From NCBI GenBank assembly GCA_016764535.1, contig JAESRR010000171.1, positions 10,979 through 18,000 of the forward strand: a stretch of 7,022 nt of DNA, given 5' to 3'. The notes beneath the pieces were generated by a model that saw only the letters and a list, made by a program, of their open reading frames with translations, was not told the DNA's origin and ran no database searches. This DNA comes from Cohaesibacteraceae bacterium (lineage in GTDB: Bacteria > Pseudomonadota > Alphaproteobacteria > Rhizobiales > Cohaesibacteraceae). The first letter of the stretch is position 1. Each line of letters opens with the position of its first letter. A program made the position numbers and the translations under genes. This document shows, in pieces, positions 1 to 6,354 of this stretch.

Positions 1-2646
1 GGTTCTTTCAAAGCCGGGGCCAACGCCCGGAAAGGTGCAGACAGTTTTTGTATCGTTTTGCCACCTCCCAATGTGACAGGCTCCTTGCATATGGGCCATG
101 CATTCAATCACACCATTCAGGATATCATGATCAGGTATTATCGGCAGCAGGGCAGGGATGTACTCTGGCAGCCCGGGATGGATCACGCCGGTATCGCGAC
201 CCAAATGGTGGTTGAACGCAAACTGGCAGAAAAACAACAACATCGTCGTGAGCTTGGCCGCGAAAAATTCGTCGAGAAAATCTGGGAATGGAAGGCTGAA
301 TCGGGTGGTATGATTGTCAAGCAGGATCGCTGTCTGGGCGTTTCTGCAGACTGGTCTCGCCAACGGTTCACAATGGACGAGGGCCTGAGCGATGCAGTTC
401 TAAAGGTCTTTGTGGAGCTTCACCGTGATGGTTTGATTTATCGAGACAAAAGGCTTGTAAACTGGGACCCGCATTTTCAAACCGCGATTTCGGATATTGA
501 GGTTGAGCAACGTGAAGTCAATGGTCATCTCTGGAATTTTAAGTACCCGGTGGAAGGAACATCTGACCGATACATTACCATTGCGACGACTCGTCCCGAA
601 ACTGTGCTCGGCGATACAGCTGTTATTGTTCATCCTGATGATGAGCGTTATCGCGACCTGATTGGCAAGTTCGTTATTTTACCATTGGTTGGTCGACGGA
701 TACCTATCCTGGCTGACGATTATGTAGATATGGAAACCGGCACGGGCGCAATGAAAGTAACGCCTGCGCACGATTTCAACGATTTTGACATCGGACGTCG
801 CCACAATCTGAAATCGATTAATATACTGGACAGATCGGCAGTCATCATCTTGCGGGATAATGCCGAATTCCTCGCAGACGTTCCTGAAAGTGATGTGCTT
901 AACAACACCATTGACAGTTTGCACAATGTGGATCGTTTTTCTGCGCGTAAGATGATCGTTGCAATGCTGGATGAAATAGGACTGTTACATTCAGTTGATG
1001 ATCACGTGCACATGGTGCCTCACGGTGACAGATCCAACGTAGTTGTCGAACCCTATCTTACCGATCAATGGTTTGTGGATGCCAAAACTCTGGCAAAACC
1101 GGCAATTGCTTCCGTACGCGAAGGTCGAACGAAGTTTGTTCCGCAGAGCTGGGACAAAACTTATTATGAATGGATGGAGAACATTCAGCCATGGTGTATA
1201 TCCCGGCAATTGTGGTGGGGCCACCGTATTCCTGCATGGTATGGCCCTGACGGTGAAATATTTGTCGAGCAGACAGCGGAAGAAGCGCAGTTGTCTGCCA
1301 AAAAACACTACGGTAAAGACGTTGAGCTAACCCGTGATGAGGATGTTCTGGATACCTGGTTTTCATCGGCACTATGGCCGTTTTCTACGCTTGGATGGCC
1401 AGAAAAAACGCCCGAACTTGAAAAATATTTCATGACCGATGTCCTCGTAACCGGGCACGATATTATTTTCTTTTGGGTTGCCAGAATGATGATGATGTCT
1501 CTGCATTTTCTTAAAAAGGAACCATTTCATACGGTTTATATGCACGCCCTTGTTCGTGATGAAAAAGGTGCAAAGATGTCCAAGTCCAAAGGGAACGTAA
1601 TAGATCCTCTCGATTTGATTGGAGAATATGGAGCGGATGCAATCAGGTTTACGTTCGCGGCAATGGCAGCTCCTGGACGTGATCTTAAACTGGCAATCAA
1701 CCGGGTAGCAGGCTATCGAAATTTTGGTACGAAATTGTGGAACGCAACACGTTTCACCCAGATGAACGGTTGTCAGCGGACAGAGAATTTTGATCCATCA
1801 CTTGTGCAGGAGACTGTCAATCGTTGGATCGTGGCTGAAACATATACTGCTTTGACCGAAGTTTCAGGCGCAATAGAAGCTTATCGTTTCAATGATGCCG
1901 CTTCCGGTGCATACCGATTTACCTGGAATACATTTTGTGACTGGTATCTTGAACTCACCAAACCGATGTTGGGAGAAGGCTCGGAGGCTGTTCAGGCAGA
2001 AACACGTGCAACTGCCGCATGGGTACTTGATCAAATACTGATTATGCTTCATCCGATGATGCCGTTTATCACAGAGGAATTGTGGACTGAAACAGGCAAA
2101 TCAGGACCGCCACGCAACAAGCAGCTGATTGTGACAGGCTGGTTAAAAGCTGGAAAATCAGATGAAGCTGCTGCCAGTGAAGTTAATTGGCTCATAGAGG
2201 TTATTGGTTCGGTCAGATCGGTTCGTTCAGAGATGAATATTCCGGCCGCCGCAAAACCGGAATTGGTGTTTGTTGGCGCGAGCGATCAAACGCGTGCAAG
2301 GCTCAAGGCTCATAATGCCATTATTAAGAAAATGGCGCGAGCCCAGGTCGTTAGTCTGGCTGACGAGGTGCCACGGGGATCAGCTCAAACAATTGTTTCT
2401 GAGGCAACAATTTGTTTGCCACTTGCAGGCGTTATGGATCTTGATGCCGAATTGGACCGTCTTAAAAAGGAATTCCTGAAGATAGAAAAAGTTGCTACGA
2501 AGTTTTCCAATAAACTGAATAACAAAAAATTTGTTGCCAATGCTCCTGCGGAAATAGTTGAAGAACAAAAAACAAAATTGGCAGAACAAGAAGCGCTATT
2601 GGAGAAAGTTCGGGAAGCTGTGGAACGTGTTGAAAGCGCGCGGTAG
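1..2646 (+). CDS. valS: Valyl-tRNA synthetase, 5'-truncated by window edge
   Basis: Class I aminoacyl-tRNA synthetase that charges tRNA-Val in the cytoplasm and edits misactivated threonine. The reading frame is open from base 1 to the stop at 2644-2646 (881 visible residues). The TTG at position 58 lies inside the conserved run PPPNVTGSLHMGH and is not the true start; I estimate 25-35 N-terminal residues are missing. Visible landmarks are the HIGH-type motif HMGH (88-99), the CP1 editing-domain motifs TTRPETVLGD (586-615) and GTGAMKVTPAHDFND (739-783), and the class I signature KMSKS (1573-1587). An anticodon-binding helical domain follows, around WNATRF and WNTFCDWYLELTKPM. The C-terminus (about 2435-2640) is rich in Lys, Glu and Leu and is the usual ValRS coiled-coil tRNA-binding arm. 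No frameshift or lost motif was seen. Identification is very secure. Confidence 0.98.
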   Translation, partial: GSFKAGANARKGADSFCIVLPPPNVTGSLHMGHAFNHTIQDIMIRYYRQQGRDVLWQPGMDHAGIATQMVVERKLAEKQQHRRELGREKFVEKIWEWKAESGGMIVKQDRCLGVSADWSRQRFTMDEGLSDAVLKVFVELHRDGLIYRDKRLVNWDPHFQTAISDIEVEQREVNGHLWNFKYPVEGTSDRYITIATTRPETVLGDTAVIVHPDDERYRDLIGKFVILPLVGRRIPILADDYVDMETGTGAMKVTPAHDFNDFDIGRRHNLKSINILDRSAVIILRDNAEFLADVPESDVLNNTIDSLHNVDRFSARKMIVAMLDEIGLLHSVDDHVHMVPHGDRSNVVVEPYLTDQWFVDAKTLAKPAIASVREGRTKFVPQSWDKTYYEWMENIQPWCISRQLWWGHRIPAWYGPDGEIFVEQTAEEAQLSAKKHYGKDVELTRDEDVLDTWFSSALWPFSTLGWPEKTPELEKYFMTDVLVTGHDIIFFWVARMMMMSLHFLKKEPFHTVYMHALVRDEKGAKMSKSKGNVIDPLDLIGEYGADAIRFTFAAMAAPGRDLKLAINRVAGYRNFGTKLWNATRFTQMNGCQRTENFDPSLVQETVNRWIVAETYTALTEVSGAIEAYRFNDAASGAYRFTWNTFCDWYLELTKPMLGEGSEAVQAETRATAAWVLDQILIMLHPMMPFITEELWTETGKSGPPRNKQLIVTGWLKAGKSDEAAASEVNWLIEVIGSVRSVRSEMNIPAAAKPELVFVGASDQTRARLKAHNAIIKKMARAQVVSLADEVPRGSAQTIVSEATICLPLAGVMDLDAELDRLKKEFLKIEKVATKFSNKLNNKKFVANAPAEIVEEQKTKLAEQEALLEKVREAVERVESAR

Positions 2647-2662
2647 CAGGATAATTATGAAC

Positions 2663-2686
2663 CGGCGGGGGAATAATTCTCCGTCG
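2663..2686 (+). terminator. Hairpin after valS, possible weak terminator
   Basis: A 10-bp stem (2663-2672 with 2677-2686) closes on a 4-base ATAA loop. Seven pairs are Watson-Crick and three are G-U wobbles. It begins 16 bases after the valS stop codon, where a terminator would be expected. It is followed by TTGGACC rather than a run of T, so it is not a canonical intrinsic terminator. It could instead be an mRNA-stabilising 3' structure, or valS transcription could read through into the next gene. Confidence 0.4.
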
Positions 2687-2744
2687 TTGGACCTCTGATT
2701 ATTGGTTGATTGGTTCTTGTAAGTTGCAGAGACAAGCGGTCCAA
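2687..2744 (+). repeat. Long-spaced inverted repeat upstream of paiB-like gene
   Basis: TTGGACC (2687-2693) and GGTCCAA (2738-2744) are perfect 7-base inverted arms. An inner pair, TCTG (2694-2697) and CAGA (2727-2730), can extend the pairing with a 7-base bulge on the right side. The right arm ends 7 bases before the ATG at 2752, so the structure would cover the ribosome-binding region of the downstream gene. It could be a translational control structure, a pair of operator half-sites, or chance. Confidence 0.3.
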
Positions 2745-2751
2745 TGCAGAC

Positions 2752-3384
2752 ATGTACCAGCCAGCTCATTTCCAGATTACAGATCAAGAGTTGATTAACC
2801 GATTTATTCGTGACAACTCTTTGGCGACACTTGTTTCACAAACCAATACCGGGATGTGTGCCAATCCATTGGTCATGTCTTTATCCCGGGATAAATCGGG
2901 TAAACTGAATCTGGTGGGCCACATGTCTCGTGCCAATCCGCAGTGGGAAACAACCGATACCAGCCAACCCGTGCTTGCTATTTTTAGCGGTGCAAACGCT
3001 TATATTTCTCCTTCATATTATCCTTCAAAACAGCTACATGGCAGGGTTGTTCCGACATGGAATTACATACATGTGCAGGTAAGTGGTAGCGTAACATTCT
3101 TTCACGAAGCAGAAGAAATTCGGAAATTATTACAATCACTTACTTTGGAGCATGAAAATTCCCGTCAGGTGCCCTGGGCTATTACTGACGCTCCTGAAAA
3201 ATATATAAATGCCCAGTTAAGAGGCGTTGTCGGATTTGTAATAAGGGATCTTGTTTTTAGCGCCAAAGCGAAAGTTGGGCAAAACAAAAAACCGGAAGAT
3301 CAGGACGGTATGATATCCGGTTTGAGTGATGATGGTGAAAACCGCATGGCAAGTCTTGTTCTCGATAATCTGAACCGTGATTAA
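2752..3384 (+). CDS. paiB: PaiB-family FMN-binding protein / negative transcriptional regulator
   Basis: A 210-residue protein of the PaiB family (Pfam FMN_bind_2), which has a flavin-reductase-like split-barrel fold. Bacillus subtilis PaiB is described as a negative regulator of protease synthesis and sporulation. In proteobacteria the family is annotated by homology only, and its substrate or regulon is usually unknown. Family signatures seen are the N-terminal MYQPAHF, GHMSRANPQW (residues 57-66), AYISPSYYPSK (83-93), GRVVPTWNY (97-105), a mid-protein PW..TDAPEKY (141-151), and the C-terminal K.K.GQNK...DQDGMISGL. The start was set at ATG 2752 because the family begins with M-Y-x-P-x-H-F. 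An in-frame TTG at 2710 would add 14 unconserved residues. No strong Shine-Dalgarno is visible before 2752. No helix-turn-helix is apparent, so direct DNA binding is uncertain. Confidence 0.9.
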   Translation: MYQPAHFQITDQELINRFIRDNSLATLVSQTNTGMCANPLVMSLSRDKSGKLNLVGHMSRANPQWETTDTSQPVLAIFSGANAYISPSYYPSKQLHGRVVPTWNYIHVQVSGSVTFFHEAEEIRKLLQSLTLEHENSRQVPWAITDAPEKYINAQLRGVVGFVIRDLVFSAKAKVGQNKKPEDQDGMISGLSDDGENRMASLVLDNLNRD

Positions 3385-3452
3385 GTGTGACTGATGTGCA
3401 ACAGGTGTAATCAATTCGTCATTGCAACATCCGTGTGAATCAGTGCCTGGCC

Positions 3453-3477
3453 TCCAATTGGACACAATGGACGTCCA
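3453..3477. promoter_or_regulatory. Pair of adjacent 10-bp palindromes, possible operator
   Basis: TCCAATTGGA (3453-3462) and TGGACGTCCA (3468-3477) are both perfect palindromes built from TCCA/TGGA half-sites. They are separated by CACAA, and their centres are 15 bp apart. Two such palindromes with a shared half-site in a gene-free region could be a binding site for a dimeric regulator. The regulator is unknown, and the distance to the exoR start (about 270 bases) is long for a classical operator. Confidence 0.3.
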
Positions 3478-3648
3478 GTAATCAGCGAATGATCTGTATG
3501 TACATAATTGATGCTGGTACCAGGGTTGGTTTGCTTGAAGATTGTCCCCAAATCTGGACTGTGTCATTTGGTAGTGTAACGCCCGGTAATTGTCTTGAAT
3601 TCTGCGGAAGATGACTTCTTTAAAATTTTTTTTGTAAAGCGCGCATGG

Positions 3649-3662
3649 GCATTCATGAATGC
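3649..3662. promoter_or_regulatory. 14-bp perfect palindrome upstream of exoR
   Basis: GCATTCATGAATGC is a perfect 14-bp palindrome lying 84-97 bases before the exoR ATG, just downstream of the T-rich stretch. Its position fits an operator or activator site for exoR. By my estimate one palindrome of this length is expected in roughly 16 kb of random sequence, so it is suggestive rather than conclusive. Confidence 0.3.
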
Positions 3663-3745
3663 ATAAATGAACCTGCCCTTTACGAATTTGTGGAAGACTC
3701 CTGTTCCCGGTATTTGCTGTCATTTGGCGGAATGAGAATGAGTAT

Positions 3746-4552
3746 ATGAAACTGAATCAATTGCATTCCTATTTTGTAATATGCCTTCTGGCCCTTGTGT
3801 TCCGGGTAGACATGTCATTTGCGTTTGATCCGCAAACAGCATTTACCGGTAAATCGGCCAGGGTGGATGCTTTTAAGTTTGGAGCGCGGGCTTACAAGGA
3901 TGGCAATCCGGAAAAGGCCTTGCTTGCGTTGGAGTTTGCCTCGGACAGGGGGCATCCGATTGCCAGATGGAAACTTGCGAGAATGTACTCGATTGGTGAC
4001 GGAGTGTCGCCAGATCAGGCCCGGGCATTTCGTCTTTATTCCTCGATTGTTGAAGAATATGCAAATGTCCGTCCCGGTACACCCAATGCCCGGTTTGTGG
4101 CAAGTGCATTTGTCGCGATTGGAGAATATTTTGTAGAAGGTATTCCGCGTTTTCTGCGAGCCAATCCGGCACAGGGAAGAGAAGTGGTTCAACATGCCGC
4201 GACTTTTTTCAGGGATGCACAGGCGCAATTTCGTCTCGGGGTTATGTATAGAGACGGGACTGGTGGAGACCAAAACTCACGACAGGCAGCACGATGGTTA
4301 AAGCGTTCTGCTCAAAAAGGACATAAACAGGCACCTTATACATTGGGTGACATGCTGTTTTACGGGAAGGGATTAAACCCTCAACCGGTTAACGGCCTTA
4401 AATGGTTGACTGTCGCCCGAATGCTTAATCCGGAAAGTGAGACAATCAGAATTGCCCAGGACGATGCATTTTCAATTGCGTCGAAAGAGGAAAGACGCAT
4501 AGCTGTCCGGCTTTCCAATGACTGGATTATGGAATGGAAAAACGCATATTGA
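3746..4552 (+). CDS. exoR: ExoR-like periplasmic Sel1-repeat regulator
   Basis: A 268-residue exported protein resembling rhizobial ExoR in length and layout. In Sinorhizobium and Agrobacterium, ExoR binds the periplasmic part of the sensor kinase ExoS/ChvG and keeps ChvG-ChvI inactive. Its proteolysis, for example at acid pH, releases the system, which controls exopolysaccharide, motility and host-association genes. Residues 1-26 look like a signal peptide, with a hydrophobic core at about 9-19 and likely cleavage after S-F-A26. The mature protein opens with FDPQ, then VDAFKFGARAYKDG (40-53), which closely matches the ExoR signature. Sel1/TPR-like helices follow at about 54-105 (ARWKLARMYSIGDGV) and 155-210 (AQFRLGVMYRDGTGG, YTLGDMLFYGKGL). 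The C-terminal IASKEERRIAV also resembles ExoR. ATG 3746 places the signal peptide at the N-terminus; the nearest purine-rich ribosome-binding sequence (GGCGGA, about 3726-3731) is rather distant. No chvG or chvI lies in the window. Other Sel1 proteins are possible but fit less well. Confidence 0.85.
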   Translation: MKLNQLHSYFVICLLALVFRVDMSFAFDPQTAFTGKSARVDAFKFGARAYKDGNPEKALLALEFASDRGHPIARWKLARMYSIGDGVSPDQARAFRLYSSIVEEYANVRPGTPNARFVASAFVAIGEYFVEGIPRFLRANPAQGREVVQHAATFFRDAQAQFRLGVMYRDGTGGDQNSRQAARWLKRSAQKGHKQAPYTLGDMLFYGKGLNPQPVNGLKWLTVARMLNPESETIRIAQDDAFSIASKEERRIAVRLSNDWIMEWKNAY

Positions 4553-4582
4553 TAGTAGCACACTGTCGTTTGACAAATTGAA

Positions 4583-4903
4583 CTAGCTATCCTTTGCGGC
4601 AAATTTTGTATCGCCTATATCAAGTATAAATGGTGACATATTGGATGGGATGCTTGAAAAGACGCAGGGCTCTTCAGTTATGTTCCACGTTGTATTATTT
4701 TGATACATTTCACAAATAGCAATGCGTAAGCCAGAATTGCTCTTTAAACAAACCCGTTGTCCAAGTTCAATATCTGCGCCTTTAAAACGACATGTGCATG
4801 GAATTTTCTTCTCCTGAGAGAGCGCTTCTCCCACGGAGATTGAGACAAGCGCGGCAAACAACACAGCCGCGCTTATTCTTAAACGTTTTTGTTTTGCTAA
4901 CAT
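4583..4903 (-). CDS. Small secreted five-cysteine protein of unknown function
   Basis: A 106-residue protein, unrecognised by name. The N-terminus is a typical Sec signal peptide: KQKRLR, a hydrophobic stretch at about 11-24, and likely cleavage near A-L-S29. The mature domain of about 75 residues has five cysteines at 36, 38, 52, 64 and 80 in the pattern C-x-C...G..VC...GLRIA.CEM..N.T.W...EEPC, suggesting disulfide bonding in the periplasm. ATG 4903 is the only possible start, because an in-frame stop lies seven codons upstream; an AGGG sits unusually close to it. It lies 56 bases downstream of the xth stop on the same strand, so it may be co-transcribed with erpA-xth. A TATAAT-like box on the minus strand (4924-4929) without a good -35 could provide its own transcription. 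Its 3' end faces exoR with 30 bases between and no clear terminator. Small proteins like this occur beside exoR/xth in rhizobia as far as I recall, but no function is known to me. Confidence 0.8.
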   Translation of the reverse strand: MLAKQKRLRISAAVLFAALVSISVGEALSQEKKIPCTCRFKGADIELGQRVCLKSNSGLRIAICEMYQNNTTWNITEEPCVFSSIPSNMSPFILDIGDTKFAAKDS

Positions 4904-4959
4904 GCCCTGACGGTAGCTGACACATTATAGGTTTGCAACCAGGGACCGGACTTGAAATG

Positions 4960-5742
4960 TCAGGTATCAATTTTGATGACGACAGGCACGTGATCCGAGG
5001 GTCTCTCCCAGTCACGTACATAACTTTCTATATGGCATGAGTGAAGTAAATCAGCCATTTGTGGCGACAAAAGACAATGATCAATTCGAATACCGTGATT
5101 TTGTTGTCTTGCACCTCTTTGGTAGTCCCAAAAAGAATATTGATGTGGTCTGGAATCACAGGCGCGAAATGCTTCTGTCAAACCAAGATGCAGTAGTTCC
5201 TGAAATTCCCGATGTGTTTCGGGGCGAAACAATGCATCACCTTGCCAGGCTGCCGGATCGTGCACATCTTCACTGGTTGGTATTACATTGAAATCACCAG
5301 CAAGAACAAACGTTTGTTCCAGGCTCAACCTCTGTTTGGCCCAGGTATTTAAACGTCGCATCCAGGATATCTTATAGGGATATTTCTCGGTATTTACCGG
5401 GTTTCCATTTGGCAAATACAGGCACCCAACAGTTATAGGACCACTATTGGTTGGGTAAATACCCGAGATAAATCTGGATTGCACATCCTGATCATCTCCA
5501 GGTAATCCACGGCTTATTTCAATGGGATCAACTTTTGATAAAAGCGCCACACCGTTAAAGCCTTTTTGACCGTGGGTTTCTACATGATAGCCCATTTCTT
5601 CAATTCGACTGGCAGGAAAGCCTTCGTCAACAGATTTGATTTCCTGAAGACAAGCGATGTCTGGAGATGATTCTTCCAGCCATTTGCATAGGTTATCGAT
5701 TCTGGCTTTGATTCCGTTGACATTCCAGGTCGCTATTTTCAT
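4960..5742 (-). CDS. xth: Exodeoxyribonuclease III (AP endonuclease family)
   Basis: A 260-residue Mg-dependent enzyme of the endonuclease/exonuclease/phosphatase fold. The family cleaves DNA at abasic sites in base-excision repair and removes nucleotides 3'-5' from duplex DNA. It starts with MKIATWNVNG, giving the metal and substrate ligand N7. Other active-site residues visible by family pattern are E34 (CLQE), Y109 (CLYLPNG), D150 and N152 (AGDFNV), D221 (RIDH) and H251 (SDHVP). Length is typical for ExoIII. ATG 5742 gives the canonical N-terminus and is preceded by a G-rich GGGGTAG ribosome-binding candidate. The gene lies 51 bases downstream of erpA on the same strand, with no terminator-like structure seen, so the two are probably one transcript. 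Rhizobia carry more than one xth paralog, so a number suffix cannot be assigned. Confidence 0.95.
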   Translation of the reverse strand: MKIATWNVNGIKARIDNLCKWLEESSPDIACLQEIKSVDEGFPASRIEEMGYHVETHGQKGFNGVALLSKVDPIEISRGLPGDDQDVQSRFISGIYPTNSGPITVGCLYLPNGNPVNTEKYPYKISWMRRLNTWAKQRLSLEQTFVLAGDFNVIPTSEDVHDPAAWQGDALFRPETHREFQELLHLGLTEAFRACDSRPHQYSFWDYQRGARQQNHGIRIDHCLLSPQMADLLHSCHIESYVRDWERPSDHVPVVIKIDT

Positions 5743-5793
5743 GGATCTACCCCAAACCCGGCCTGGTTAGATTTATAAGACCGCCAACTGATG

Positions 5794-6135
5794 TTATAAT
5801 GAAAAGCTGGTACCACATCCACATGAGGATTGCGCCTGTGGATTGGTTATTTGAAAACTTTGTCCCATCAAATCATTGACGAAATCGATTTGGGACCCTT
5901 CCATATACTCTACAGACATTGGGTCAATAAACACCGTTGAGCCTTCACTGGCCAAAACCAGGTCATCATCCTGACGGTTGGTTTCCGGCTCGATGTCATA
6001 ATTATATTGAAATCCCGAACATCCGCCTCCTGATACCGAGATTCGCAATATCATACCGGGTTTTTCTCCCGACAGGATTTTAGAAATCCGGGCTGTTGCA
6101 CGTTCGGTTATTGTTACGGTTTCAACACTTGTCAT
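5794..6135 (-). CDS. erpA: A-type iron-sulfur cluster insertion protein ErpA/IscA
   Basis: A 113-residue cytoplasmic A-type carrier, which takes nascent Fe-S clusters from the Suf/Isc machinery and delivers them to apo-enzymes. The three conserved cluster ligands are present: C39 in SGGGCSGFQY, and C105 and C107 in SSCGCGTSF at the C-terminus. The G-G-C-S-G-F-Q-Y and S-C-G-C-G-S-F signatures, a length near 110 and a position away from any suf or isc cluster favour ErpA over SufA/IscA. ATG 6135 is preceded by a good ribosome-binding site (TGAGG on the minus strand, 6141-6145). It is probably the first gene of an erpA-xth transcript, possibly including the small secreted protein. A hairpin and promoter-like elements lie upstream and are listed separately. 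Confidence 0.95.
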   Translation of the reverse strand: MTSVETVTITERATARISKILSGEKPGMILRISVSGGGCSGFQYNYDIEPETNRQDDDLVLASEGSTVFIDPMSVEYMEGSQIDFVNDLMGQSFQITNPQAQSSCGCGTSFSL

Positions 6136-6153
6136 AATTGCCTCATTACAAAA

Positions 6154-6188
6154 CAGGGATGAAAAACCATGATCCGGTTTTTATCCTG
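6154..6188 (-). promoter_or_regulatory. Strong hairpin in the erpA leader
   Basis: Read on the minus strand, CAGGATAAAAACC (6188-6176) pairs with GGTTTTTCATCCCTG (6168-6154). This gives 13 base pairs with two single bulged C residues and a 7-base GGATCAT loop. It ends 18 bases before the erpA start codon and lies downstream of the predicted promoter, so it would be part of the mRNA leader next to the ribosome-binding site. There is no following T run, so it does not look like a terminator. It could modulate erpA translation or mRNA stability, or act as a DNA operator. No known riboswitch class was recognised. Confidence 0.5.
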
Positions 6189-6192
6189 CATT

Positions 6193-6232
6193 ATTATATT
6201 CCATAAATAGGTACGTTTGTTGAAACTTGCAA
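6193..6232 (-). promoter_or_regulatory. Putative erpA promoter
   Basis: On the minus strand a -35-like TTGCAA (6227-6232, four of six consensus positions) and a -10-like TATTTA (6204-6209) are separated by exactly 17 bases. A perfect TATAAT (6193-6198) lies further downstream but lacks a matching -35 at normal spacing. Either box would start transcription roughly 50-60 bases before the erpA ATG. The first choice puts the whole leader hairpin in the transcript; the second would start within its base. Confidence 0.4.
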
Positions 6233-6248
6233 AAAGTTTGTAACAACA
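6218..6248. repeat. Inverted repeat overlapping the erpA -35 region
   Basis: AAACTT (6223-6228) and AAGTTT (6234-6239) are perfect arms around a 5-base GCAAA centre. They are flanked by a second pair, TGTTG (6218-6222) and CAACA (6244-6248), with GTAA intervening on the right side only. The dyad overlaps the predicted -35 box of erpA and lies in the erpA-dgt divergent region, where an operator would be expected. It does not match the RirA or Irr boxes of rhizobia as I remember them. Confidence 0.35.
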
Positions 6249-6354
6249 GGGGACAAATCAGCATGTTGGCCCAATGTTATGACTTGATTATCTGGTTTTA
6301 AGAATTGTAGCGATAGATGGCGGATGAAGTGTTCAGCAATACAGGGAAGATGAT

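Larger units (their letters stand above)
3385..3745. other. Intergenic region upstream of exoR, no convincing gene
   Basis: This 361-base gap has no reading frame with recognisable protein features. A minus-strand open frame covers 3217-3723, but its translation has no known motif and its 3' part runs antisense through the end of the PaiB-like gene. The region contains two adjacent 10-bp palindromes (3453-3477), an A/T-rich stretch with eight T (3626-3633) and a 14-bp palindrome (3649-3662). A weak sigma-70-like pair, TTGTGG (3688-3693) and TATTTG (3711-3716) with 17-base spacing, could drive exoR with a short leader; each box matches consensus at only three of six positions. It probably holds the exoR promoter and its control sites. 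Confidence 0.5.

Noticed and set aside
58..60. TTG at 58 as the valS start codon
   Set aside because: The frame is open back to base 1 and encodes conserved ValRS sequence (FKAGANARKGADSFCIV) before the TTG, so the gene starts outside the window.
2710..2712. TTG at 2710 as the start of the PaiB-like protein
   Set aside because: It would add 14 residues not seen in the family, whereas ATG 2752 gives the typical MYxPxHF N-terminus.
3601..3633. GGAAG-ATGA-CTTCT hairpin followed by eight T as an intrinsic terminator
   Set aside because: The stem is only about five pairs with one wobble, the T run is separated from it by TTTAAAA, and it lies over 200 bases after the PaiB-like stop codon.
3217..3723. 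Minus-strand 168-codon open frame across the 3' end of the PaiB-like gene and the gap before exoR
   Set aside because: The translation has no recognisable motif and an unusual composition rich in Cys, His and Gln. Its C-terminal third is antisense to the conserved end of the PaiB-like protein, and no good ribosome-binding site precedes it.
4586..4608. TTTG-CGG-CAAATTTT as a terminator between exoR and the convergent gene
   Set aside because: A four-pair AT-rich stem is too weak, and it lies inside the 3' coding end of the small secreted protein gene.
5037..5291. Plus-strand 84-codon open frame inside xth
   Set aside because: It is antisense to the catalytic C-terminal half of exonuclease III and has no independent features.
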